A DNA stretch of 64,000 nt from Patulibacter brassicae. Lineage in GTDB: Bacteria > Actinomycetota > Thermoleophilia > Solirubrobacterales > Solirubrobacteraceae. Shown one piece after another: positions 30,981-38,820 of this stretch; the stretch's first letter is position 1; each line of letters starts with the position of its first letter. The stretch lies in NCBI RefSeq assembly GCF_033949425.1, contig NZ_JAXAVX010000002.1, positions 514,391 to 578,390 on the forward strand, written 5' to 3'. Made by a program: the position numbers and the translations under genes. A model generated the notes under the pieces. The model ran no database searches. It had not been told where the DNA came from and was given only the letters and a program-made list of their open reading frames with translations.

Positions 30981-32102
30981 ATGGCCGTTCCGGAGTCCGC
31001 ACCACAGCGCATCGCCGACGCGCGCGACCGGTTCGCGGCGCTCGAGCCGCACCTCCGGCCCGACGAGCTGCGCGCCCGCGTCGCCGAGCTCGACGCGGCG
31101 ATGGGCGAGAGCGGGTTCTGGGACGACCAGGACCGCGCGGCGAAGACGACCGCCGAGCGCTCGCGCGCGACGCGGCGGCTCGAGATCCACGACCAGCTCG
31201 CGTCCGACCTCGAGGACCTCGAGGGCCTGCTCGAGCTCGCCGACGAGGACGACGACCTCGCCGAGGAGCTCGTCGAGCAGCTGGACTCCGTCGAGAAGCG
31301 GCTCGCCGACCTCGAGGAGGAGCGGCTCTTCACCGGCCCCTACGACGCCGGCGACGCGCTCGTGACGATCAACGCCGGGGCCGGCGGCACCGACGCCCAG
31401 GACTGGGCCGAGATGGTCCTGCGGATGCAGATGCGCTGGGCCGAGCGACGCGGCTTCAAGGTCGACCTGCTCGAGGCGTCCGCCGGCGAGCAGGCGGGCA
31501 TCAAGTCCGCGACGTTCCGCGTCGAGGGCGACCACGCCTACGGGCTCTACGGCGCGGAGCGCGGCGTGCACCGCCTCGTCCGGATCAGCCCGTTCGACTC
31601 GCAGGGGCGGCGCCAGACGGCGTTCGCCGGCCTCGAGGTCGCGCCGGTCGTCGAGGAGGTCGGCGACATCGAGATCCGCGACGAGGACCTGCGCGTGGAC
31701 ACCTACCGCGCGTCGGGCGCCGGTGGTCAGCACGTCAACAAGACCGACTCCGCCGTCCGGCTGACCCATCAGCCGACCGGCATCGTCGTCGCCTGCCAGC
31801 AGGAGCGCTCGCAGACGGCGAACAAGGAGACGGCGATGAAGATGCTCTACGCGAAGCTCGTCGAGCGGGCGGAGCGGGAGCGTCAGGAGGAGATCGCGAA
31901 GGAGAAGGGGGAGGCCCAGGACGTCGGCTGGGGCTCGCAGATCCGCTCCTACGTGCTGAACCCCTACACGATGGTGAAGGACCTCCGCACGAACGTCGAG
32001 ACGGGCAACGTCCAGAACGTGCTCGACGGCGACCTCGACGAGTTCGTCCGCGCCTGGCTGCTGCAGCAGGCCGGCGAGGCCGAGGCCGCGCCGGCCGAGT
32101 AG
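30981..32102 (+). CDS. prfB: Peptide chain release factor 2
   Basis: 373 aa. Recognises UGA/UAA (stop-recognition SPF motif in ISPFDSQGRRQTAF) and triggers hydrolysis with the GGQ loop SGAGGQHVNKTDSAVR. The gene is continuous from ATG to stop: the programmed +1 frameshift with in-frame UGA found near codon 25 in many bacteria is absent. The N-terminus is standard RF2 (GESGFWDDQDRA). It lies one operon downstream of secA, as expected from the classic secA-prfB order, with cysJI inserted between. Confidence 0.95.
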   Translation: MAVPESAPQRIADARDRFAALEPHLRPDELRARVAELDAAMGESGFWDDQDRAAKTTAERSRATRRLEIHDQLASDLEDLEGLLELADEDDDLAEELVEQLDSVEKRLADLEEERLFTGPYDAGDALVTINAGAGGTDAQDWAEMVLRMQMRWAERRGFKVDLLEASAGEQAGIKSATFRVEGDHAYGLYGAERGVHRLVRISPFDSQGRRQTAFAGLEVAPVVEEVGDIEIRDEDLRVDTYRASGAGGQHVNKTDSAVRLTHQPTGIVVACQQERSQTANKETAMKMLYAKLVERAERERQEEIAKEKGEAQDVGWGSQIRSYVLNPYTMVKDLRTNVETGNVQNVLDGDLDEFVRAWLLQQAGEAEAAPAE

Positions 32103-32174
32103 CGCTCCGGCGGCTCCGCGTCGCCGCCTCGTCGTCGCGCCCGCGCGCGACCCCTCGCGACCGGCGCCGCGCCG

Positions 32175-32209
32175 GTCGCTCGCGTTCCGACCCCGGGAAC
32201 GCGAGCGAC
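32175..32209 (+). terminator. prfB terminator
   Basis: Perfect 14-bp stem GTCGCTCGCGTTCC (32175-32188) with its inverse (32196-32209) and a 7-nt loop, 73 nt after the stop. Confidence 0.8.
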
Positions 32210-32267
32210 GCCCGACGTCCGTCGTGCCGGCCGGCGTGCTGGCCGTCGGCGGCGCGGCACCGGGGCC

Positions 32268-32297
32268 TTGGCCGGTTGGCCAGCCAGCCAGTAGGAT
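32268..32297 (+). promoter_or_regulatory. Candidate promoter for acyl-CoA dehydrogenase
   Basis: TTGGCC (32268-32273), 18-nt spacer, TAGGAT (32292-32297), giving a leader of about 57 nt. The spacer ends in three GCCA tetranucleotides. Confidence 0.45.
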
Positions 32298-32360
32298 GCG
32301 CGGCGTCCTCGACGCGGTGTCACGCGACCCCGTCGACCTCCCACGGATCCGGAGCCGGAG

Positions 32361-33515
32361 ATGGCGATCGACTTCACCTTCACCGACGAGCAGCAGGCCT
32401 ACCGCGATGCCCTTCGCGACGTGTTCGCGCGCGAGGCGGGCACCGCCGAGCAGCTCGAGCGGCTGACCGACGGCCACGCGAGCCACCACAGCGACGAGCT
32501 GAGCCGGAAGCTCGGCGCGGCCGGCCTGCTCGGGCCGAGCATCCCGGAGGAGTTCGGCGGCGCGGGGGGCGGGATCGTCGAGGAGATGATCCTGCTCGAG
32601 GAGATGATGCGCGCGGGCGCCCCGATCGGCGCCTACGCCGTGTCGCTCATCGTCGCCGGCGCGGTCCAGAAGTTCGCCACGCCCGAGCAGCAGGCGCTCG
32701 TGCTGGGCAACGTCGCCGCCGGCGGCGTCGAGGCGATCGCGATGTCCGAGCCGGAGTCGGGCTCCGACGTCGCGTCCCTGACGACGAAGGCCGAGCGGGT
32801 CGACGGCGGCTGGAAGCTCAACGGCGTGAAGGTCTGGATCTCCAACGCGCACATCGCCGACCGGATCCTCATCGTCTGCCGCGACGCGTCCGTGGACGGC
32901 AAGAAGCACGAGGGCCTCGCGATGATCTGGGTCGAGCCGGGCGCCGAGGGCGTGAAGGTCGAGCGGATCAAGACGCTCGGCGGCGTCGACGAGGTGAACT
33001 ACGTCTACCTCGACGACGTCGTCGTCGGGGACGACGCGGTCCTCGGCGAGGTCGGCAACGGCTGGCTGCAGCTCACCGCCGGGCTGAACGTCGAGCGCCT
33101 CATCATCGCCGCGCTCGCGCTCGGCCAGGCGACGAAGGCCTTCGAGGACGCGCTGCAGTACAGCAAGGAGCGCGCCCAGTTCGGCCGGCCGATCGGCACC
33201 TTCCAGGTCCAGCAGCACCGGCTCGCCGACATGGCGACCGAGGTCGAGCTCGCCCGGCTGCTCGTCTACAAGGTCGCCGGCGACGTCGACCGCAACCCGA
33301 CGGCGCTCTTCCCGAAGGAGGCGTCGATGGCGAAGGTCTACGCCACCGAGGTGGCCGAGCGCACGGTGAACCGCGCGTTCAAGATCCACGGCGGCTACGG
33401 CTACGCGCTGGAGTACGACATCGCCCGCGCCGTGCCGTACTCGCTCATCGCCACGACGTTCGGCGGCACGAACGACATCCAGCGCAACATCATCGCCAAG
33501 ACCCTCGGGCTCTGA
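32361..33515 (+). CDS. Acyl-CoA dehydrogenase family protein
   Basis: 384 aa, FAD enzyme of the FadE family. N-terminal helical domain with FTDEQQAYRDALRDVF; FAD/substrate motif AMSEPESGSDVASLTTKAER; WISNAHIADRILIVC; C-terminal helical domain with FGRPIGTFQVQQHRLADMATE and HGGYGYALEYDIARAVPYS. At the position of the catalytic Glu of medium-chain enzymes (Y-E-G-T) this protein has FGGTNDIQRNII, so Gly replaces Glu. Actinobacterial FadEs with GGT often place the base elsewhere or pair with a second subunit, and no second acd gene is adjacent. Substrate is unknown. Confidence 0.88.
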   Translation: MAIDFTFTDEQQAYRDALRDVFAREAGTAEQLERLTDGHASHHSDELSRKLGAAGLLGPSIPEEFGGAGGGIVEEMILLEEMMRAGAPIGAYAVSLIVAGAVQKFATPEQQALVLGNVAAGGVEAIAMSEPESGSDVASLTTKAERVDGGWKLNGVKVWISNAHIADRILIVCRDASVDGKKHEGLAMIWVEPGAEGVKVERIKTLGGVDEVNYVYLDDVVVGDDAVLGEVGNGWLQLTAGLNVERLIIAALALGQATKAFEDALQYSKERAQFGRPIGTFQVQQHRLADMATEVELARLLVYKVAGDVDRNPTALFPKEASMAKVYATEVAERTVNRAFKIHGGYGYALEYDIARAVPYSLIATTFGGTNDIQRNIIAKTLGL

Positions 33516-33521
33516 GGCGGG

Positions 33522-33550
33522 GCGCGGGCGGCGGCCGTCGTCGCCCGCGC
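33522..33550. terminator. Hairpin between convergent acyl-CoA dehydrogenase and HAD genes
   Basis: 9-bp inverted repeat GCGCGGGCG / CGCCCGCGC with an 11-nt loop, a few nt past the stop at 33515. Confidence 0.45.
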
Positions 33551-33576
33551 GCCCTGCGCCTCGGGGGCGGCCGGAC

Positions 33577-34269
33577 CTAGGTCGGGATCGCGGCGAGCGC
33601 GTCCCCGAGCTCGTCGGGCCGGTCGAGGATCCGCAGGGCGCCGGCGTCGCGCAGCTCGTCGCGGTGGTCGCCCGCCCAGGTGACGCCGATCGCGGGCACG
33701 TCGCAGGCGACCGCCGCGTCGACGTCGTGGTGCCGGTCGCCGACCATCGCCACCGGCGCGGTGGCGTCGACCCGGTGGTCGGCCAGCGCCCGGCGCAGCG
33801 AGCGCTCCTTCGGCACGTGGCGCTCCTCGGGTCCCGGGGCGTACAGCGCGTCGACCTGCCGTTCCAGGCCGGTGCCGTCGAGGACGGCCGCCGCCGCGGG
33901 GGCGATCTTCGAGGTCACGATGACGAGCCGCCAGCCCGCCGACCGCAGGCCGTCGAGCGCCTCCGGGATCCCGGCGACGGGACGGGTCATCGGCACGCCG
34001 AGCTCGCGGTAGCGCGCCCGGTAGGCCTGCAGCAGCTCCTCGGCGCGCCGGTCCGCGTCCGGCGCGGCGACGCGGCCGCCCGCGACGTCCTGGGCGACGA
34101 GCAGCGCCGCCGTCTCCTCGAGCGGCGGACCCAGGTGGCGGTGCAGCGCCTCGGCCGCGCGGTCGGGCAGCCCGACGTCGGCGAGGGCCGCGCGCATCGC
34201 CGCGGCGAAGGGGCGGCGGGAGTCCACGAGGGTCCCGTCGAGGTCGAGGCAGGCCAGCGGCGCGGGCAT
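33577..34269 (-). CDS. HAD-superfamily phosphatase (Gph/phosphoglycolate phosphatase-like)
   Basis: 230 aa. Motif I CLDLDGTLVDS with nucleophile and acid Asp, motif II VIVTSK, motif III Lys in VPKERSLRRAL, motif IV MVGDRHHDVDAA. The four-helix cap between residues 15 and 90 is type C1, as in Gph and PpaX. Substrate is unassigned. The minus-strand TAGGGT box (34278-34283) lies 8 nt from the ATG, another probable leaderless gene. It is divergent from nadC. Confidence 0.88.
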   Translation of the reverse strand: MPAPLACLDLDGTLVDSRRPFAAAMRAALADVGLPDRAAEALHRHLGPPLEETAALLVAQDVAGGRVAAPDADRRAEELLQAYRARYRELGVPMTRPVAGIPEALDGLRSAGWRLVIVTSKIAPAAAAVLDGTGLERQVDALYAPGPEERHVPKERSLRRALADHRVDATAPVAMVGDRHHDVDAAVACDVPAIGVTWAGDHRDELRDAGALRILDRPDELGDALAAIPT

Positions 34270-34277
34270 CGCCGGTC

Positions 34278-34283
34278 ACCCTA
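34278..34283 (-). promoter_or_regulatory. -10 box for leaderless HAD gene
   Basis: TAGGGT on the minus strand, 8 nt before the start codon at 34269. TATCCT for nadC (34340-34345) points the other way, so both promoters fit within about 85 bp. Confidence 0.5.
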
Positions 34284-34355
34284 CGGCGCGCCGGCGCGGG
34301 CCCGACCGCCGCGAGCGCGGGCCGCGGCACGCCGGTCCCTATCCTCCGAGGGGCG

Positions 34356-35219
34356 ATGGCCGCCACCAGCACGCCGCTCGACGAGCTCATCGACCGCGCG
34401 CTCGCCGAGGACCTCGGCGACGGCGACGCGACGAGCCTCGCCACCGTCCCCGCGGACCTCCGCGGCCGCGCCCGCGTGACGCAGAAGGCCCCCGGCGTCA
34501 TCGCCGGCCTGGACGTCGCCGAGGCCGTCTTCCGCGCGGTCGACGGCGAGCTCGACGTCGTCCGCCTGACCGACGAGGGCGCCTGGCGCGAGGCGGGTCC
34601 GGTGCTCGAGGCGACCGGGTCGGCGCGGTCCCTGCTGGCCGCCGAGCGCACGGCGCTGAACTTCCTCGGTCGCCTGTCGGGCGTCGCGACGATCACGCGC
34701 CGCTACGCCGACGCCGTCGCCGGGACCGGCGCGACGGTCCTCGACACCCGCAAGACCACGCCGGGCCTGCGGCTGCTGGAGAAGCAGGCCGTCGTCACCG
34801 GCGGCGGGGCGAACCACCGGATCGGCCTCTACGACCAGATCCTCATCAAGGAGAACCACGCCGCGATGGCCGGCGGCGTGGGGGCGGCGGTGCGCGCCGC
34901 GCACGCCCAGCGCCCCGACCTGCCGATCGAGTCCGAGTGCCAGGACCTCGACGAGGTTCGCGAGGCGCTCGCCACGGCGCAGGAGCTCGGCCTCGGGCCG
35001 GACCGCTACCGGATCCTGCTGGACAACATGAGCGACGACGCGCTGCGCGAGGCCGTCGCGCTCGTCGCCGGTCGGATCCCGCTGGAGGCCTCGGGGAACG
35101 TCTCGCTCGAGACGATCCGGGGCATCGCGGAGACCGGCGTAGACTTCATCTCGGCCGGTGCCCTCACGCACTCGGCCCCCGTCCTCGACCTGTCCCTGAT
35201 CCTGGAGCCGCTGTCGTGA
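34356..35219 (+). CDS. nadC: Nicotinate-nucleotide pyrophosphorylase (quinolinate phosphoribosyltransferase)
   Basis: 287 aa. Converts quinolinate plus PRPP to nicotinate mononucleotide. Signatures: LAEDLGDGDATS, ERTALNFLGRLSGVAT, VLDTRKTTPGLRLLEKQAV, the His/Lys substrate pocket HRIGLYDQILIKENH, the acidic ESECQDLDE, and LEASGNVSLETIRGIAETGVD. Complete. ATG at 34356 with TATCCT ending 10 nt upstream. The stop overlaps the next start as GTGA. Confidence 0.94.
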   Translation: MAATSTPLDELIDRALAEDLGDGDATSLATVPADLRGRARVTQKAPGVIAGLDVAEAVFRAVDGELDVVRLTDEGAWREAGPVLEATGSARSLLAAERTALNFLGRLSGVATITRRYADAVAGTGATVLDTRKTTPGLRLLEKQAVVTGGGANHRIGLYDQILIKENHAAMAGGVGAAVRAAHAQRPDLPIESECQDLDEVREALATAQELGLGPDRYRILLDNMSDDALREAVALVAGRIPLEASGNVSLETIRGIAETGVDFISAGALTHSAPVLDLSLILEPLS

Positions 35220-36301
35220 CGACCCCGCTTCCGATGGCCGCGGACCCGGTCCGGGCCGGCGTCCCGCCGCTGCCCGAGGCCGAGCTGCAGGCGCTGCGGT
35301 CCGAGATCCGCGAGCTGGCGAAGGCCAAGAACGCGGTGATCCTGGCCCACAACTACCAGCTGCCCGAGGTGCAGGACGTGGCCGACGTCGTCGGCGACTC
35401 CCTGGGCCTCTCGATCGAGGCCGCGAAGACCGACGCGCCGCTGATCGTCTTCTGCGGCGTGCACTTCATGGCCGAGTCGGCGTCCGTGCTCTCGCCGGAG
35501 AAGACCGTCCTCATCCCCGACGTCGACGCCGGCTGCTCGCTGGCGGACTCGATCACGCCCGAGCAGCTGCGCGCGTGGCAGGCCAAGCACCCCGGCGCGA
35601 TCACGGTGATGTACGTGAACACCACCGCCGAGGTGAAGGCGCTCACGGACTACTGCGTGACGTCGAGCAACGCCGTCCCCGTCGTCGAGCGGATCTACCG
35701 GGAGCACGGCGAGGACACCGAGATCCTCTTCGGGCCGGACATGTTCCTCGGCTCGTTCGTCGCCAAGCAGGTGGCGCACAAGCCGGGCACCTTCCACGTC
35801 TGGGACGGCGAGTGCCACGTGCACGCCGGCATCCGACCCGCGGACATCGACCGGGTGCGCAGCGAGCACCCCGACGCCGAGTTCCTCATCCATCCCGAGT
35901 GCGGGTGCTCGACCCAGGCGATGGAGTACGTCGCCGCGGGCGACGTCGACGCCTCGGGGGTGCACATGCTCTCCACGGGCGGCATGCTCGACTTCGCCCA
36001 CGACGAGGCCGCGAAGAGCCCGGGCGCCGACGGCAAGCGGCGCACGACGATCGTCGCGACGGAGACCGGCATGCTGCACCCGCTGCGGATGGCGGCGCCC
36101 GACGTCGACTTCGTGCCCGCCAACGCGTCCGCGTCGTGCGGCTACATGAAGATGATCACCCTCGAGAAGCTGCGCGACACGTTGCGCGACGGCACGGGGG
36201 TCGTGAAGGTCCCCGACGACATCGCCCGGCGCGCGATGCTGCCGATCCAGCGGATGATCGAGGTCGGCCGCGACGCGAACGCCCCGCTCGGCGGGGAGTA
36301 G
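35216..36301 (+). CDS. nadA: Quinolinate synthase A
   Basis: 361 aa. 4Fe-4S enzyme condensing iminoaspartate with dihydroxyacetone phosphate. The three cluster Cys are placed as in the family: FCGVHFMAESA, HPECGCSTQAME and ASASCGYMKMI. LAHNYQLPEVQDVADVVGDSL and DMFLGSFVAKQ are substrate motifs. GTG at 35216 overlaps the nadC stop (GTGA), and an ATG at 35234 is the alternative. nadB (L-aspartate oxidase), usually the third member of this operon, is not present, so the iminoaspartate donor must be encoded elsewhere. Confidence 0.94.
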   Translation: MTTPLPMAADPVRAGVPPLPEAELQALRSEIRELAKAKNAVILAHNYQLPEVQDVADVVGDSLGLSIEAAKTDAPLIVFCGVHFMAESASVLSPEKTVLIPDVDAGCSLADSITPEQLRAWQAKHPGAITVMYVNTTAEVKALTDYCVTSSNAVPVVERIYREHGEDTEILFGPDMFLGSFVAKQVAHKPGTFHVWDGECHVHAGIRPADIDRVRSEHPDAEFLIHPECGCSTQAMEYVAAGDVDASGVHMLSTGGMLDFAHDEAAKSPGADGKRRTTIVATETGMLHPLRMAAPDVDFVPANASASCGYMKMITLEKLRDTLRDGTGVVKVPDDIARRAMLPIQRMIEVGRDANAPLGGE

Positions 36302-36365
36302 TCGCCCGCCGCGGGTCCGGGCCTCGCGCCGCCGGGCCCGGCCGCGACCGGCGCCGCGGCGGCCG

Positions 36366-37628
36366 CTACGCGGACCAGTCGAAGTCGCTCGCCGCGTGCG
36401 GGCCGACGCAGGCCACCGCCGCCTGCTGCGGGTCGATCCCGGCGGCGACCTCGCGCACGTCGTCGAGGGTCACCGCGTCGAGGGCCGCGATCGCGAGGTC
36501 GGGATCGAGGTCCTCGTCGTGGACGATCGCCTGGCTCGCGGCGTGCCGCGCGACCGCGCCGGAGTTCTCGAACGCGAGCACGAGCCGGCCGGCGGCGTAG
36601 GCCCGGGCGCGGTCGACCTCCTCGGCGGTCGGGCCGTCCGCGTGGAGCTCGCCGACGATCTCCCGCATGCGGCCGTAGGCCTCCACGCACTTCGAGGAGT
36701 CCAGGCCCGCGGAGAGCTGCAGCTGCGTCGCGTCGCCGAGCGACCACGCCGAGGCCGAGACGGAGTAGGCGAGGCCGCGCTGCTCGCGGATCTCGTCGAA
36801 CAGGCGCGAGCCCATCGAGCCGCCGAGCAGCGTGCCGTAGATCGTCAGCGCGGCCCGCTGCGCCGGATCGGCGGCGTCGGCCTGCGGTCGGTAGACGAGC
36901 CGCAGGTGCGACTGGTTCGTGTCGCGCTCGCGGGCGATGACGTCGGTGCGGGGCGCCGGCGCGGCCTCGGGCGCGGCCGGGACGTCGAGCGTCGGGAAGC
37001 GCGAGAAGAGCTCGTGCAGGCGGCCGTCGTCGGGCAGGTCGTCGACGGCGCCGACGAGGAACGCGCCCCCCGCCGCGCCGGCCCAGCGGCGGTCGCGGAA
37101 GGCCACGACCTGGTCGCGCGTGAACGTCCGCAGGTGCTCCTCCGGGCCGAGGACCGGGCGGCCGAGCGGGTGGTCGCCGAAGGCGGCCTCGTCGATGAGC
37201 ATCTCGGCGAGGGCGGCCGGCTGGTCGTTGTAGCGCGCGATCTCCTGGATCACGACGCCGCGCTCCTTGTCCAGCTCGTCGGCGTCGATCCGCGGCCGTC
37301 CCGCGAAGTCGGTGAGGAGGTCGAGCGCGGGCTCGGCGGACTCGGCGCGGACGGTGATGTGGAACGCGACGTAGGCGTGCGAGGTGAACGCGTTGAGCAC
37401 GCCGCCCATCCGCTCGGCGGTCTCGTTGACCTTGCGGTAGTCGTCGTACGTCTCGCCGCCCTTGAACACGAGGTGCTCGAGGAAGTGCGCGATGCCGTTC
37501 TCCTCCGGGCGCTCGGTGCGCGCGCCCGCGTGGAAGGCGACGAGCGCGGTGAGCGTCCGGGTGCCGGGCAGCGCGATGCGGTGGATCGGCAGGCCGTTGG
37601 GAGCGACGGAGGTGGAGATCTGCGGCAC
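36366..37628 (-). CDS. M16 family zinc metalloprotease (insulinase/processing-peptidase type)
   Basis: 420 aa, two homologous M16 domains. Inverted zinc motif H48-F-L-E51-H52 followed about 75 residues later by the third ligand in KERGVVIQEIARYND; the C-terminal domain has GLAYSVSASAWSL with the usual Arg-x-x-(R)GLAYS. GTG start at 37628 with TACGGT 6 nt upstream on the minus strand. Convergent with nadA across 64 bp, where I see only a weak GC hairpin. The function in actinobacteria (peptide turnover or envelope processing) is not defined. Confidence 0.9.
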   Translation of the reverse strand: MPQISTSVAPNGLPIHRIALPGTRTLTALVAFHAGARTERPEENGIAHFLEHLVFKGGETYDDYRKVNETAERMGGVLNAFTSHAYVAFHITVRAESAEPALDLLTDFAGRPRIDADELDKERGVVIQEIARYNDQPAALAEMLIDEAAFGDHPLGRPVLGPEEHLRTFTRDQVVAFRDRRWAGAAGGAFLVGAVDDLPDDGRLHELFSRFPTLDVPAAPEAAPAPRTDVIARERDTNQSHLRLVYRPQADAADPAQRAALTIYGTLLGGSMGSRLFDEIREQRGLAYSVSASAWSLGDATQLQLSAGLDSSKCVEAYGRMREIVGELHADGPTAEEVDRARAYAAGRLVLAFENSGAVARHAASQAIVHDEDLDPDLAIAALDAVTLDDVREVAAGIDPQQAAVACVGPHAASDFDWSA

Positions 37629-37743
37629 GCGCTGACCGTACCGGGTCGGGTCGTCGTGCCCGCGTGGACGCGGGCCGGTGATCGATCGTCCCCGGCGGCG
37701 ACCGCCCGAGCGCGGGGCTCGAGCGCCCGGGGGTCGTGCGCGG

Positions 37744-37772
37744 TGGACTCGGACGTGGGGCATCGGTACAAT
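37744..37772 (+). promoter_or_regulatory. Promoter of leaderless MpaB-like gene
   Basis: TGGACT (37744-37749), 17-nt spacer, TACAAT (37767-37772), then 7 nt to ATG at 37780. Both hexamers and the spacing are good, and the transcript should begin at the start codon. This is the clearest leaderless promoter in the window. Confidence 0.65.
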
Positions 37773-37779
37773 CCGAGTC

Positions 37780-38739
37780 ATGATGTCCCGTATGCCGGTG
37801 GACGGCGCCGTCGCCCCGTCCCGCGAGCGGCTCGCCGCGCCCGACCGCCACGACGCCGAGCGCGCGATCGGCGCCTCGCTCCTCGGTCCGGGGTCGCTGA
37901 CGTGGCGCACCTGCGCGGAGTGGCGCATGCTCTCCGGTGCGGGCTCCGCGCTGCTGCTGCAGGTCGCGCATCCGGCGGTCGGGCACGCGGTCGGTCGCTA
38001 CTCGACCTACCGCGAGCGGCCGTTCCATCGGCTCGACCAGACGATGGCGCTCGTCTTCGGCGGGATCGTCTTCGGCGTCGGCGGGCGGGGGGAGCAGGCC
38101 TTCCGCGTGCACCAGATGCACAACAAGCTCGAGGGCACGGACTTCCGCGGGCGGGCGTACCACGCGCAGGATCCGGAGGCCTTCTTCTGGGTGCTCGCGA
38201 CGCTCATCGAGATGGGGCGGCGGATGTGCCGCCGCTTCGGGCCGCCGATCCACGACCACGAGCTGCCCCGCTTCTACGCCGAGTGGCAGGAGGTCGGACG
38301 CCGCATCGGGCTCGAGGACCGGCACATGCCGCCCGACTACCCGGCCTTCCGGCGCTACTGGGGGGAGATGCTGCGCGACGGGCTGGACCGCAACCAGACC
38401 GTCGACGAGGTGCTCGCGACGATCACCGCGGCGCCGCTGCCGCCGGGCTCGCCGATCCCGACCCGCCTGTGGGACCCGACCGGGGGCCGGATCGGCGGCC
38501 ACGTGCTGGAGCTGCTCGCCATCGGGCTGCTGCCCGCCGAGCTGCGCCGCGACTGGCAGATGGACTGGGGCGCCGGCGACGAGCGGCGGCTGCGGGCGAT
38601 CGCGGCGGTCGCCCGCCGGACGTTCCCGCGGCTCCCGCGCCGCATGGCGATCCACCCGTGGGCCGCGCCGGCGGTGCTCGGGCCGGACGCGCGCGTGCTC
38701 GGGCGCGGCCTCGCGCCGGGCGCGCCCCGGCCCGCGTAG
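37780..38739 (+). CDS. Oxygenase MpaB family protein (DUF2236)
   Basis: 319 aa. Matches the MpaB/latex-clearing Lcp-like DUF2236 group by LLLQVAHPAVGHAVGRYSTY, FRVHQMHNKLEGTDFRGRAYHAQDPEAFFWVLATLIEMG (the H-x-x-I/L...G and A-x-DP motifs), and FYAEWQEVGRRIGLED. The His residues in the HPAV and HNKLEG segments are the expected heme-coordinating region. The protein is cytosolic and all-alpha; related fungal MpaB cleaves terpenoid chains, but bacterial substrates are mostly unknown. Starts at 37780 and 37783 are both ATG; the first fits the promoter. Confidence 0.82.
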   Translation: MMSRMPVDGAVAPSRERLAAPDRHDAERAIGASLLGPGSLTWRTCAEWRMLSGAGSALLLQVAHPAVGHAVGRYSTYRERPFHRLDQTMALVFGGIVFGVGGRGEQAFRVHQMHNKLEGTDFRGRAYHAQDPEAFFWVLATLIEMGRRMCRRFGPPIHDHELPRFYAEWQEVGRRIGLEDRHMPPDYPAFRRYWGEMLRDGLDRNQTVDEVLATITAAPLPPGSPIPTRLWDPTGGRIGGHVLELLAIGLLPAELRRDWQMDWGAGDERRLRAIAAVARRTFPRLPRRMAIHPWAAPAVLGPDARVLGRGLAPGAPRPA

Positions 38740-38820
38740 CCCGTCGGCCCTCGCGGTGAGCGGCGGCGCGTCCGATCGCTCGCGCCCGGCGTTCTGGAGG
38801 AGGACCATCGGACGTCGCCC

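Noticed and set aside
30981..31080. Programmed +1 frameshift in prfB
   Set aside because: The frame is uninterrupted and no in-frame TGA or SD-like slip site precedes the conserved N-terminal region.
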